Shown in pieces: positions 33,811-43,440 of a stretch of 64,000 bases of DNA (position 1 is the stretch's first letter; every line of letters starts with the position of its first letter). The notes under the pieces were generated by a model. That model was given only the letters and a program-made list of their open reading frames with translations. It was not told the DNA's origin and searched no databases. Source of the stretch: HXMU1420-13 sp965249965. GTDB taxonomy: Bacteria; Bacteroidota; Rhodothermia; Balneolales; Balneolaceae. The DNA is taken from assembly GCA_965249965.1 (NCBI GenBank), contig OZ252262.1:1922001-1986000 (forward strand), in the 5' to 3' direction. Position numbers and translations under genes: made by a program.

Positions 33811-36800
33811 CTATTTTATAAGCATCAGTTTTTTGGTTTGGATGATATCCCCGGCTGTTAGTCGGTAGAAGTACATCCCGCTTGAGTAGTTAGATGCATT
33901 CCATGCGATGGTATGTCGGCCGGCTGCAAATAACTCGTTGGTGAGTGTCGCAACTCTTTGGCCAAGAAGGTTGAAAACTTCAATATTCACCGTGCTTGCT
34001 TTCGACAACTCAAACGGAATGTTTGTACTTGGGTTAAATGGATTTGGATAATTTTGACCTAGCTGAATTTTATCAGGGGCCTCTTGCTCAAACTCACTAT
34101 CTACTGAAAGTTCAAAATGCAGAACATCACCGGATTCTACATCTAAATAAATGATAAGAGTATCACTGAATGATTCATCGGTCATTCCATCATAGTAGTA
34201 CGATTCGTAAACAGCTTTCCAAGCTACCGGTTCAGTGGGATCTGCATTGAATGGATAATCCCAATATTCATGGAGTGCTTGAATCTCGTGCGACCATGAA
34301 TACGAACCCGGATCATACGTGTCTTCTAGAAATTCTATGAAGTCATCTCCACCTTCTTCCGCAAATCGAATAGCCGCAGAATCACTATCGATATAATTTT
34401 CAGGTAAAGGTTTAATCAAGTCGAAATTGATAGGTTCATCAATATCTTCTTCGCCCAAATAGCCTTCAATTATAGCGCCTACTGGAGTTACAAAAGTGGC
34501 TAAGACAGAGTCTTTTGCCGGATGATAAACAAACAATTGCCAAATGAAATTTTTGCCATCTGCCATGAAGAATGGGTTTGTACCAGGACCATCATCTTCA
34601 TGTTCGCGAATAACGGCAGTAGGGATTTTTTTAAAGCCTTGGCCACCATCATCAAAGCCGAAGAATTCAAAGAAAGTGGCACCTCCCATATATTCAACTT
34701 CACCTACATCAAGGTCATCAAATCTTCTATCCGCTAGATCAATAGCTTCGCTAAGCGTAAACCTGTCGAATTTGAGTTGATTTAAATCTATTCCATTTAA
34801 TGTATCTGGAGCTTCGTCGTCGAAAACTTCTAACACATCTGGGAAGCGATCTTCATTTTCATCGAAATAGAAGATTTTTGGCACATAGAATTCATCACCT
34901 TCAAAATCATCGCCATCTTCGCTTATGTCGAATGCTATTGGATAGTAATCGCCTTCACGAACCAGGTTTATTTCATAGAACCCCGATTCAGGGTCAACAT
35001 TGGCTGCGTAGCGAGGTGCAAAATCTTCGTCGTCTCCGTCACCTTCATGATCTTCATAGGTTGCATCTGATTCTTCGAAATCATCTTCGTCTTCGAAAAA
35101 ATCAAAACCAAAGTCAGGTTCCTCATCAACCAGCATAACCACTACATTTTTGTAGTAATTATTTATGTCGATATCCGGTGTTTCCAGATAACCCGAAACC
35201 ACCATGCGATCATCCGCGCTGCCGGTTGTAAACTGTAAAATATAAGGTTGATCGAGAACTTCACCATCTGCTCCATTAACTTCTTCAACAACTACTATAT
35301 AGTCGGTATCGTCTGTGAGTTCTACATAGAAGGTAAGTTCTGATCCATCATCAGTTGCCTCATAATTGATTCCAAGAATCTCGGCACTATCTTCAGGTGA
35401 GATGAATATTTGAAAGCCCATATCTTCAGGGTTTTCAGCCGCTAAGTCAATATCGAGTTCACCATCGAAAACAAACATCACAGAATCTTCAACGGGGTCG
35501 AAGCTTTCATCGGGTAACACATAATCAATCAATGAAATGGTTTCCATATCAGGTATCGGTGTTGCGAATTCATACAGAACATCACCCGTTGCAGGATCTA
35601 TGTGGATTGTATATTCTGCGTAATAATTTGTTTGACTGAACTCATCGTAATATTCGCCATATAGAGTCCCTTTCCAGGTAACGGGCGCATTTGGCGTTGG
35701 ATCAGGGGTATAATTCCAATATTCGTGTAAAAGCTGGAACTCGAAATCCCAATAAAAGTCAGGGCCAAATTCAAAAGCCATTGAATTAAAAGCGTTGACA
35801 AGACCTTCATCCATCATAATCTGAAGTGCGTTTTCACTACTAATAAATTCAGATAGAGGTTTTACTGCACTAAAATCGATGTCTTCGCCAGTTTCATCTT
35901 CTCCAAATATATCTATTAATTCGGCGCCGGTAGGAGTTGAAACGAATAACGCGACCGAATCTTTTTCCTCATCATAGCCTAACACATTCCAAACCTGACT
36001 GTTTCCGTCAACTACTTCAAAAAATAGCGGCTCGCCATGATGAGCATCAGAAATTGTTTCAAATTCATTATCCCACGGGTCGAAATAGGAGAGCTTATAT
36101 TCTGCGAACCCACCGAAGGTACTCCAATTGGTAAGTTCATTAGCAATTTTGAAGGATTCAATAATTTCAAAAGCTTCAGAGATCGAATATGGATCAAGGT
36201 TTAAATAGGTTAGAAGAATGTTATCCGGTAATTCTGCCGGTGCTAAACTTGCATCGAAATAGACTGTATCGATTTCTCGATCGCCATCGGCGTCATATCT
36301 GAAAATATCGAAGAAGAAGTCATCTGGGCCTTCATGATTCTCCTCATCTTCCCCAAATTCAACAGCCTCATACAGATTTACCGCATACGGATAATAGGAA
36401 CCATCGCGAATCCCCTGAATGGAAAATGAGAAATCACTAGTGTCCATTAATGCCGCATAAATCGGAATCAAACCATCTTCATCTTCATTATCGCCATCAT
36501 GATCTCGGATAATATTTCCAAAATCGGGAGAAAACGAATTATTCATGCCGTTTCCTTCACCATCAGATTCTTCATCTTCAGGTTCATAAAATTCGAATTC
36601 TAGTCCATTATACGATAGAAATACAATAAATCCGTGCTTTTCCAGATCATATGTGTCGAAATCGCCCGGATAAACAAAACCTGACAGCGAATAAGGACCT
36701 TCAGTATCAAAGGTGGAAAATTGCATAACAAACGGGTTGGCTAAGTGTTCACCGGATGTTGAAATTGCATCCATTATGTATAATAGATAGTCTGTGTTAT

Positions 36801-37083
36801 CGGTGAATGTGCCAAAGAATTTTAATGTTTTGCCATCATTGCTAAGAGCAAGTGAATCAAAATCGAAACTCTCTTCTGGCTCAAGGAATCCGTAGAATCC
36901 ACTTTCTTCTAAATCATCGGTATTTATATCAATATCTATGGGTTCACTAAATGTGATCAAGATAGAATCGGTTACAACCCCGAAAGCTCCATTTGCAGGG
37001 AAAGAGCTTACAATTTCAAAGTTCTGTGCAGCAATGGTAGAACTTAAAAATCCAATCGCGCATAGTAGTATCATACTTCTCAT
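33811..37083 (-). CDS. Large acidic secreted protein with duplicated halves and T9SS sorting domain
   Basis: This 1090-residue protein has a signal peptide (about 1-18). Two homologous halves of about 450-500 residues follow. Each opens with a Big_5-like Ig domain (SSFPANGAFGVVTDSILI; FVFDGELDIDLAAENPEDMG) and contains very Asp/Glu-rich stretches, and each ends in an LHEYWxY segment (LLHEYWNYTPDPT; ALHEYWDYPFNAD) plus GDVL strands. The C-terminus is a T9SS sorting domain (QNYPNPFNPSTNI... to KKLMLIK). Function unknown, probably a surface or released adhesin-like protein. It is a single gene with its own terminator. Confidence 0.85.
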   Translation of the reverse strand: MRSMILLCAIGFLSSTIAAQNFEIVSSFPANGAFGVVTDSILITFSEPIDIDINTDDLEESGFYGFLEPEESFDFDSLALSNDGKTLKFFGTFTDNTDYLLYIMDAISTSGEHLANPFVMQFSTFDTEGPYSLSGFVYPGDFDTYDLEKHGFIVFLSYNGLEFEFYEPEDEESDGEGNGMNNSFSPDFGNIIRDHDGDNEDEDGLIPIYAALMDTSDFSFSIQGIRDGSYYPYAVNLYEAVEFGEDEENHEGPDDFFFDIFRYDADGDREIDTVYFDASLAPAELPDNILLTYLNLDPYSISEAFEIIESFKIANELTNWSTFGGFAEYKLSYFDPWDNEFETISDAHHGEPLFFEVVDGNSQVWNVLGYDEEKDSVALFVSTPTGAELIDIFGEDETGEDIDFSAVKPLSEFISSENALQIMMDEGLVNAFNSMAFEFGPDFYWDFEFQLLHEYWNYTPDPTPNAPVTWKGTLYGEYYDEFSQTNYYAEYTIHIDPATGDVLYEFATPIPDMETISLIDYVLPDESFDPVEDSVMFVFDGELDIDLAAENPEDMGFQIFISPEDSAEILGINYEATDDGSELTFYVELTDDTDYIVVVEEVNGADGEVLDQPYILQFTTGSADDRMVVSGYLETPDIDINNYYKNVVVMLVDEEPDFGFDFFEDEDDFEESDATYEDHEGDGDDEDFAPRYAANVDPESGFYEINLVREGDYYPIAFDISEDGDDFEGDEFYVPKIFYFDENEDRFPDVLEVFDDEAPDTLNGIDLNQLKFDRFTLSEAIDLADRRFDDLDVGEVEYMGGATFFEFFGFDDGGQGFKKIPTAVIREHEDDGPGTNPFFMADGKNFIWQLFVYHPAKDSVLATFVTPVGAIIEGYLGEEDIDEPINFDLIKPLPENYIDSDSAAIRFAEEGGDDFIEFLEDTYDPGSYSWSHEIQALHEYWDYPFNADPTEPVAWKAVYESYYYDGMTDESFSDTLIIYLDVESGDVLHFELSVDSEFEQEAPDKIQLGQNYPNPFNPSTNIPFELSKASTVNIEVFNLLGQRVATLTNELFAAGRHTIAWNASNYSSGMYFYRLTAGDIIQTKKLMLIK

Positions 37084-37253
37084 ACTGTACTCCGCATTTT
37101 TGGTTAATCAATAAATATAGACTTTATAATGTGTTTAAACCCTTGGCCAATAACAAGTTTAAGCGTTGGAATTAGAGAAAATTATATTTTCGAATGAATT
37201 CATCGTACCTTTCATAATATTACTATTCAAACCGAAATTTAACTTGCTAAGCC

Positions 37254-38447
37254 ATGGCAAAACTCACTCTTAACGATATCGATGTAAACGGAAAAAAAGT
37301 GTTGATGCGGGTCGATTTTAACGTCCCGATTATTGACGGAAAAATTACGGATGACAACCGCGTACGAGCGGCGTTACCTTCTATAAATCATGTGCTGGAA
37401 AATGGAGGATTATTAATACTTACGAGTCATTTAGGTCGCCCAAAAGGAGAGAAAAATCCTGAGTTTTCTTTAAAACCTGTGGCAGATCACTTAGGGAATT
37501 TAATTGATGCACCAGTACATTTTGCATCAGACTGTATAGGTGAAGCGGCAACTTCTGTAATTGATGCAGCGAAACCCGGTGAAGTGGTAGTTTTAGAAAA
37601 TGTTCGATTTTATAAAGAGGAAACCGAAAATGATGAGGAATTCAGTAAAAAATTAGCAGTCCATGCTGATCTTTTTGTGAACGATGCATTTGGATCATCT
37701 CACCGTGCGCATGCATCTGTAGCCGGAGTAACACGATATCTACAACCTGCAGCATCCGGGTATTTGCTGGAAAAGGAAATCAAGTATTTAAACGATAGTA
37801 TCAATGATCCAGAACGACCATTTGTAGCAATTTTGGGTGGTGCTAAAGTTTCCGATAAAATTCCTGTAATCAGACAACTAATCTCTAAAGTAGATACGAT
37901 TATTATTGGTGGCGGAATGGCTTATACCTTTTTAGTTGCCAACGGAAAGTCTGTAGGGAAATCTTTGCTTCAACAGGAAATGGTGCCAACGGCAAAAGAG
38001 CTGATGGAAGAAGCAAAAGCTGCCGGTGTAAACCTAATGTTACCATTCGACTTTGTAATTGCGGATGATTTCAGTAATGATGCCAACCAGGAAGTGGTTG
38101 ACGAAGATAATATAAAAGATGGTTGGGAAGCTTTAGATATTGGTCCGCAATCAGCAATTGCATTTGGTAATACTATAAAAGCGGCTAAAACGGTGGTTTG
38201 GAACGGACCTATGGGCGTATTTGAAATGCCAAGTTTTGCCGAAGGAACCAATGCTGTAGCCCAAGCTTTAGTTGAAGCAACTGAATTTGGTGCTACTAGT
38301 ATTATTGGCGGTGGTGATTCTGCTTCAGCTATCAAGAATGCGGGTCTTTCTGATAAAGTATCTCACGTTTCAACGGGCGGGGGAGCAAGCCTTGAATTTT
38401 TAGAAGGAAAAGAATTGCCAGGAGTGAGCTCACTCACGGATAAGTAA
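37254..38447 (+). CDS. pgk: Phosphoglycerate kinase
   Basis: This 397-residue glycolytic enzyme transfers phosphate between 1,3-bisphosphoglycerate and ADP. It has the family signature KKVLMRVDFNVP near residues 14-25, LTSHLGRPKG (basic patch) and C-terminal GGGDSASAI with STGGGASLEFLEG. Length is normal. It stands alone with its own terminator at 38471-38504. No gap or other glycolytic gene is adjacent. Confidence 0.97.
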   Translation: MAKLTLNDIDVNGKKVLMRVDFNVPIIDGKITDDNRVRAALPSINHVLENGGLLILTSHLGRPKGEKNPEFSLKPVADHLGNLIDAPVHFASDCIGEAATSVIDAAKPGEVVVLENVRFYKEETENDEEFSKKLAVHADLFVNDAFGSSHRAHASVAGVTRYLQPAASGYLLEKEIKYLNDSINDPERPFVAILGGAKVSDKIPVIRQLISKVDTIIIGGGMAYTFLVANGKSVGKSLLQQEMVPTAKELMEEAKAAGVNLMLPFDFVIADDFSNDANQEVVDEDNIKDGWEALDIGPQSAIAFGNTIKAAKTVVWNGPMGVFEMPSFAEGTNAVAQALVEATEFGATSIIGGGDSASAIKNAGLSDKVSHVSTGGGASLEFLEGKELPGVSSLTDK

Positions 38448-38470
38448 CGTTTAGTTTTTATTTTATGTAA

Positions 38471-38504
38471 AAGCCTCGTTCTGAGCAAGAATGAGGCTTT
38501 TTTT
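38471..38504 (+). terminator. Rho-independent terminator of pgk
   Basis: AAGCCTCGTTCT (38471-38482) pairs with AGAATGAGGCTT (38488-38499), one mismatch, loop GAGCA, followed by seven T to 38504. Confidence 0.92.
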
Positions 38505-38592
38505 CGTTCCTTATGCTTTAACTTGAGTTGTTTTCTGTAAGTACTTCCATTACAATCTTGGTGAAGAATGAACCCCAAGAATTTAAAGACTT

Positions 38593-41586
38593 ATGCCGCT
38601 AGTTTTAGTTACGCTGATAATCAGCATGTTTGGTTGGATGAACGATGAGGTTCCAAATACTCAATCAATATATTCGCTAAAACCGGATGATTCAGAGGCA
38701 TATTATTTCACATCAGAGAACTACAACATTCATGCTGATGGTATCCATGATGTTTCTGAGCTGCTTCAAACAGCTATAAATTCCCTAAAAGCAGAAAAGA
38801 ATTACGGCATTCTGTTTATTCCGGAAGGGAAATATAGAATCAGCAGAACAATTCATATTCCAAAAGCCATTCGTTTAATTGGGTACGGCGAAAACCGACC
38901 AGAATTTATACTTGGAGAGAATACTCCCGGATTTCAAGAAGGGGATCAGACAGAGGATTTTGGGGAGTCTTACCTATTTTGGTTTACGCGTGATTTAGGA
39001 AGTGAAGGAAATCCACCATCGGATGCCAATCCAGGAACATTTTACAGTGCATTTTCAAATATCAACATTCGTATTGAGGATGGAAACCCAAATGCCGTGG
39101 CCTTTCGCACACATTTTGCACAGCACAGTTTTGTAAACCATTCTGTAATTAATATTGGCGAAGGCAAAGCCGGGATTTCTGCTGTTGGAAACGAAATTGA
39201 AAATGTGGTTTTTCTTGGTGGTGATTATGGAATTACAACTGGCCCGACATCACCAAGTTGGCCTATGATGGTTGTTGATACCTACTTTGAAGGACAAAGA
39301 ATTGCAGCTCTTGAAACAGCGAATGCCGGATTGGCTATGGTAAATATGCATGTAAAAAATGTACCTATTGTTCTAGAAATTAGAGAGGGGGCGACAGATC
39401 GACTATTTTTTGAACATTGTGTTTTCGAAAATGTGAGTGATGCCGGAGTTGTAGTAAATCCAGAAGAAAATGCCAGAAACCAGATTGGTATGGTGAATGT
39501 GCATGCCAGAAATGTTCCTAATATTGTTCGTTTTAGAGGAAATGGTGAGAGAATAGAAGGTGAGGGCGTATCGTACAAAGTCAAGGAGTTTACCCACGGA
39601 CTTGTAATGGATGATCTCAACGACGATTCAGAATTCGAAACTATAATTCAGATTGAACCTATCGATGAAATAGCACCACCCATTGAACGCGCTATTCCTT
39701 CACTGCCACCAATGACGGAGTGGGTGAATATTAAAGATTTCGGAGCTGTTGGTGATGGAGAATCCGATGACACTCAGGTTATTCAAGAAGCAATTACTCA
39801 GTATGAAACGATTTATTTTCCACAAGGATGGTATCGAATTACTGAGACCTTGAAAATGCAACCGGGTACCAAATTGATTGGTCTTCATCCTTGGTCAACA
39901 CAGTTCATAATTAAGGAAAGTGAAGCTACTTTTTCTGGATTTGGTGGACCAAAACCAATGGTAGAATCCTCAGAAGGTGGCGAGGATATGATAAATGGTA
40001 TCGGTATTTCAACAGGCGGATACAATTACAGAGCAGTTGGTTTAAAGTGGATGGCCAATGAACATTCGCTGGTAAATGATGTAAAGTTTGTGGGTGGACA
40101 TGGAACCATGTATCCGCGATCAGAATCCAGCCAAACTAATCGAAGAAGGGGACGTGAAATTAGTTCTCCGGGTAATCCAGTGTATGTAGAAGGCCACGAT
40201 GAAGCCTGGGATAATCAATATTGGAGTATGTGGGTTACGAAAAATGGCGGAGGTGTATTCAAAGATATCTGGACGGCAAACACCTATGCTACAAATGGAT
40301 TATTGGTGAGCAATACTTCAACTCCGGGGCGCATTTATGCAATGTCGCTTGAACATCACATTCGTAATGAAGCTCGATTTCATAATGTGAAAAATTGGAA
40401 CATATACGCCTTTCAGTTTGAAGAGGAATACAATGAAGGAATAGAGGCCATCTCTATGGATATTTCTGATTCTGAAAACCTTTTCTTTGCCAATTTGTGG
40501 ATGTATCGAACCATTCGGGTAGAACAACCAAAACGCTTTGGGATTCGTCTTTGGAATTCAAAAAACATCGAAATAAGAAACTTCCGTAATTATACCCAAA
40601 AGTTATGGGTCACAGAAATTCCAGTTTGGGATGTGAATCGTGAACTTCCTGTGTATCCATGGCATTTTGCCAAACTTTCAATAACCGGTGATGAAGAACC
40701 AAATCTTAGTTCGAACTTTGAAATAGGTAAAATTAATAGAATGGCCTCAGGATTTGAGTTTGCGCTTGGGTTAACATCCGATAGCAAAGGGAACGTGTAT
40801 TTTGTCGAAACCCGTAAACGAAGAATTTATAAATGGTCGGTAGAAACTGATGCGGTTACACTGATCGTAGATTTTCCTTTCCAGCCCTTCAATTTAGGGA
40901 TCGATTCAGAGGATAATTTATTGGTGGTTGCTCGCTACGATCCGCAACCGGGTTATCTGGTGAATGGACAACAAGAACGAGTAAAACGATTGCCTGATGA
41001 CAATGAAGCTTATAGCAGTTGGGGGAATAGTGGCTGGGCTGCACTTGCCTATTCTATCGATCCGGATGATCCGGATAATACGTTTAAAGTGATGCCACGT
41101 ATTGCAACATCTGAAATCGAAGAGCTTTCGAAAACCTATTATCCATCTAGTCGATGGCATTATGAGTTCGATGAAGCTGCTTTATATTATCCGGATTCTG
41201 CTTTTGTGGCTCCTGATGGAAAAACCTTTATACAGGAAGTCTATGATATTGGTAGAACGGCAGACTTAAATGAGGCAACTCCGGGGAGTGTAATTTATGC
41301 AACCGACGAAATCGAAAATCGAACCATTCAAGTGAGGGTAGATGATCAAGGTAGACTTTCAAATTTACAACAGGTTCTTCCGAGAGGACAAGGGAGTACA
41401 GCAGTTGATAAGAATGGAAATCTGTATGTAGAAGACGGGCAGATTTTTGTCTATGACAAAAACCTTAATGAAATAAACCGAATCAATTTGACCGAACGCC
41501 CAATTTCACTGGTTTTTGGTGGTGAGGACGAAAATATCCTTTTTGTTACCACCTCAAATTCGTTATTTGGAATTAGAGTACATTGA
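38593..41586 (+). CDS. Secreted protein with two beta-helix domains and a C-terminal beta-propeller
   Basis: This 997-residue protein has a short N-terminal signal (about 1-18). There are two parallel beta-helix modules of the Pectate_lyase_3/GH28-related type. The first starts near 50 (DGIHDVSELLQTAI, then FIPEGKYRISRTIHIP), the second near 375 (WVNIKDFGAVGDGESDD, then YFPQGWYRITETLKM). A NHL-like beta-propeller follows (about 720-997: GLTSDSKGNVYFVE; NLGIDSEDNLLVV). Such proteins bind or cleave polysaccharides, but no catalytic residues can be assigned. There is no T9SS tail. It is a lone gene, 88 bases after the pgk terminator. Confidence 0.8.
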   Translation: MPLVLVTLIISMFGWMNDEVPNTQSIYSLKPDDSEAYYFTSENYNIHADGIHDVSELLQTAINSLKAEKNYGILFIPEGKYRISRTIHIPKAIRLIGYGENRPEFILGENTPGFQEGDQTEDFGESYLFWFTRDLGSEGNPPSDANPGTFYSAFSNINIRIEDGNPNAVAFRTHFAQHSFVNHSVINIGEGKAGISAVGNEIENVVFLGGDYGITTGPTSPSWPMMVVDTYFEGQRIAALETANAGLAMVNMHVKNVPIVLEIREGATDRLFFEHCVFENVSDAGVVVNPEENARNQIGMVNVHARNVPNIVRFRGNGERIEGEGVSYKVKEFTHGLVMDDLNDDSEFETIIQIEPIDEIAPPIERAIPSLPPMTEWVNIKDFGAVGDGESDDTQVIQEAITQYETIYFPQGWYRITETLKMQPGTKLIGLHPWSTQFIIKESEATFSGFGGPKPMVESSEGGEDMINGIGISTGGYNYRAVGLKWMANEHSLVNDVKFVGGHGTMYPRSESSQTNRRRGREISSPGNPVYVEGHDEAWDNQYWSMWVTKNGGGVFKDIWTANTYATNGLLVSNTSTPGRIYAMSLEHHIRNEARFHNVKNWNIYAFQFEEEYNEGIEAISMDISDSENLFFANLWMYRTIRVEQPKRFGIRLWNSKNIEIRNFRNYTQKLWVTEIPVWDVNRELPVYPWHFAKLSITGDEEPNLSSNFEIGKINRMASGFEFALGLTSDSKGNVYFVETRKRRIYKWSVETDAVTLIVDFPFQPFNLGIDSEDNLLVVARYDPQPGYLVNGQQERVKRLPDDNEAYSSWGNSGWAALAYSIDPDDPDNTFKVMPRIATSEIEELSKTYYPSSRWHYEFDEAALYYPDSAFVAPDGKTFIQEVYDIGRTADLNEATPGSVIYATDEIENRTIQVRVDDQGRLSNLQQVLPRGQGSTAVDKNGNLYVEDGQIFVYDKNLNEINRINLTERPISLVFGGEDENILFVTTSNSLFGIRVH

Positions 41587-41625
41587 AATTAGGCAATTCG
41601 ATCAATAATTCTTTTGTGGGTTAGA

Positions 41626-42219
41626 TTACATCCCACCTTGCATTTCCATTAGTACTTCTTGCATTTGAGAATGATGGCGCTGGCTATGTGCTGCAACTAA
41701 TAAATAGATTTGATACGCATCTACATCTCCCAAAGGAATCGTCATTTTATGGTGACGCAGATCAGCATCTGTTGATTCTAAATATTCGATTAACATCATT
41801 CTTGACTCTTCCAAAGCTGTTATCATTTCTGCTTTTGAGTCGTATTTACCTGAAGGTTCAAAATTAGCAGAAGTTGTAGCCTGGAATCCACGATTAGTCA
41901 TTGTACCGATGATCATGCCATCTGCCATTGAATTGTCAAATTCCATGTCAGCTTCGCCAGAGGCTAACCCACCCTGAACCATACCATGAAAAGCAGTTTC
42001 AGTCATTAAAATATGTTCCAGACAGTTAGAAACTGACCATCCACCATCTGCAGGTTTCCAGTTAAACGCATCGTCATCGAGTTCTGAAACGGTTTTAACA
42101 ATTTCGTGATGTGTAGCTTTCAAGTATTTTATCGCAAACATTCGATCGCCTTCTGATAGCTGTGCCGATGCAGAAATCGACACCATACAAACAATTATTA
42201 GTGATAAGAATCTTTTCAT
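41626..42219 (-). CDS. Exported DinB-family protein
   Basis: This is a 197-residue protein from the ATG at 42217-42219, whose N-terminus MKRFLSLIIVCMVSISASA is a signal peptide. The TTG further upstream (42234) would hide the signal behind extra residues. The DinB fold is marked by His residues in ATHHEIVKTV, SNCLEHILMTE and VAAHSQRHHSQM. An exported DinB protein is somewhat unusual, since most are cytoplasmic. Function unknown. It is independent of the WG operon by position. Confidence 0.85.
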   Translation of the reverse strand: MKRFLSLIIVCMVSISASAQLSEGDRMFAIKYLKATHHEIVKTVSELDDDAFNWKPADGGWSVSNCLEHILMTETAFHGMVQGGLASGEADMEFDNSMADGMIIGTMTNRGFQATTSANFEPSGKYDSKAEMITALEESRMMLIEYLESTDADLRHHKMTIPLGDVDAYQIYLLVAAHSQRHHSQMQEVLMEMQGGM

Positions 42220-42302
42220 TGTATTGATACCCAATTAGTTGTAATTATGGAGATTCATTATTGTAACAAATTAGTTTGCCAAATGGAGACAAAAACTAGG
42301 AA

Positions 42303-42330
42303 CAAAAAAGGGGCGCCATTTAGACGCCCC
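42303..42330 (-). terminator. Rho-independent terminator of the DUF1800-DUF1501-WG operon
   Basis: On the minus strand GGGGCG (42330-42325) pairs with CGCCCC (42315-42310) around a nine-base loop, then six T. It follows the last WG gene (stop at 42364). Confidence 0.85.
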
Positions 42331-42363
42331 CAACCTACATGAAGTCAACGTTTAAGACATTGG

Positions 42364-43434
42364 TTATTGAGTAGGGTACCAAACATAATCACCTGTAGTA
42401 TTGATGTATCCAAATTCTTCTTCGAGCTCATTTTCTTCATTCAAAACATAGCGTGTTACTCTGGCCATACCTTTGTAGAAAGGTTCCACTTCATCAAAAG
42501 TTGGTTCTGTTATTTGGTTTCCACTCAGATCGATAAATGTCCATTTTTCATCTATACGAACAGCTGCACGTTCTTCCGAAAAGGCACGCACCTCATCAAA
42601 TTGTTCATCTATCACAAAAGCACCGGATTGGTCAATAAACCCGAATTGATTGCTGTTTTTTCGTGCTGGGGCCAAACCATCACTGAACAATCCGGCAGAA
42701 ACAAACTGAGGCGAAATAACCACGGTTCCAGCAGAGTCGACATATCCCCAACGATCGCTAATCAGTACACCAGCTAAATCACCTGAAAATGGCAATGCTT
42801 CAGAATATTGAAGATCGATGGCGATGTTACCTGATGGATCGATGTATCCATACAAATCATCATCACGAACCAATGCACGTTTTCCATAAAATTGATGCTC
42901 ATCGATATAATCAATGCCACTTGGCATATTTAGGGCATCCAATTTATTTCCAGATTCATCGATATAATGAAATTGCCGGTAATCTAAGCTTCGCACAAAG
43001 GCCCGATTATTCGAAAATTCGGTTGCACCTCTAAATCTTGGGTTTATTACAAAATTTCCACTCGTGTTGATAAATCCCCATCGGCCATCAACGCGAACAG
43101 CGGCCTTACCTTCACTAAAGCGGCGTATGTCCTGGAATGAACCTTCAATAACATAGTCACCGTTATGGTCCATGTATTTCCAACCCCAACTTTCGCGAAC
43201 AATGGCTAATCCGTCATAAAAATCATACGCATTTTGCAGATTGGGTGGAATAACCATCGCTCCACTAGAATTAATATATCCCCAGCGCCCATTTAACTGC
43301 ACTGGAAATAAATCCACTTGTTCTTCTAAAATAATCGGAGCAGAGGACTCTTTTCCGGTTAAACTGTCTATCACATCACACCCTGAAATCAGGGTAAAAA
43401 CAAAAATACTTAGAATTAATGCTGTTCTCTTCAT
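42364..43434 (-). CDS. WG-repeat lipoprotein
   Basis: This 356-residue protein has a lipoprotein signal (lipobox LISGC) and then about eight or nine WG repeats of roughly 35-45 residues. Each has the core W-G-[YF]-[IV]-x-x-x-G plus a following strand and an (R/A)-F-S-x-G-x-A-x-V segment (RWGYINSSG, RWGFINTSG, YGYIDPSG). WG proteins are beta-propeller-like surface or periplasmic proteins of unknown function. It is a paralogue of the next gene upstream (shared CDxID mature start) and the last gene of its operon, six bases after the other WG gene. Confidence 0.88.
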   Translation of the reverse strand: MKRTALILSIFVFTLISGCDVIDSLTGKESSAPIILEEQVDLFPVQLNGRWGYINSSGAMVIPPNLQNAYDFYDGLAIVRESWGWKYMDHNGDYVIEGSFQDIRRFSEGKAAVRVDGRWGFINTSGNFVINPRFRGATEFSNNRAFVRSLDYRQFHYIDESGNKLDALNMPSGIDYIDEHQFYGKRALVRDDDLYGYIDPSGNIAIDLQYSEALPFSGDLAGVLISDRWGYVDSAGTVVISPQFVSAGLFSDGLAPARKNSNQFGFIDQSGAFVIDEQFDEVRAFSEERAAVRIDEKWTFIDLSGNQITEPTFDEVEPFYKGMARVTRYVLNEENELEEEFGYINTTGDYVWYPTQ

Positions 43435-43440
43435 GATACT

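Noticed and set aside
34800..35138. Plus-strand open frame of 112 codons, rich in His, Arg and Leu
   Set aside because: It is the complement of the Asp/Glu-rich middle of the 1090-residue T9SS gene; its composition follows directly from the antisense reading and no start signal or family match is visible.
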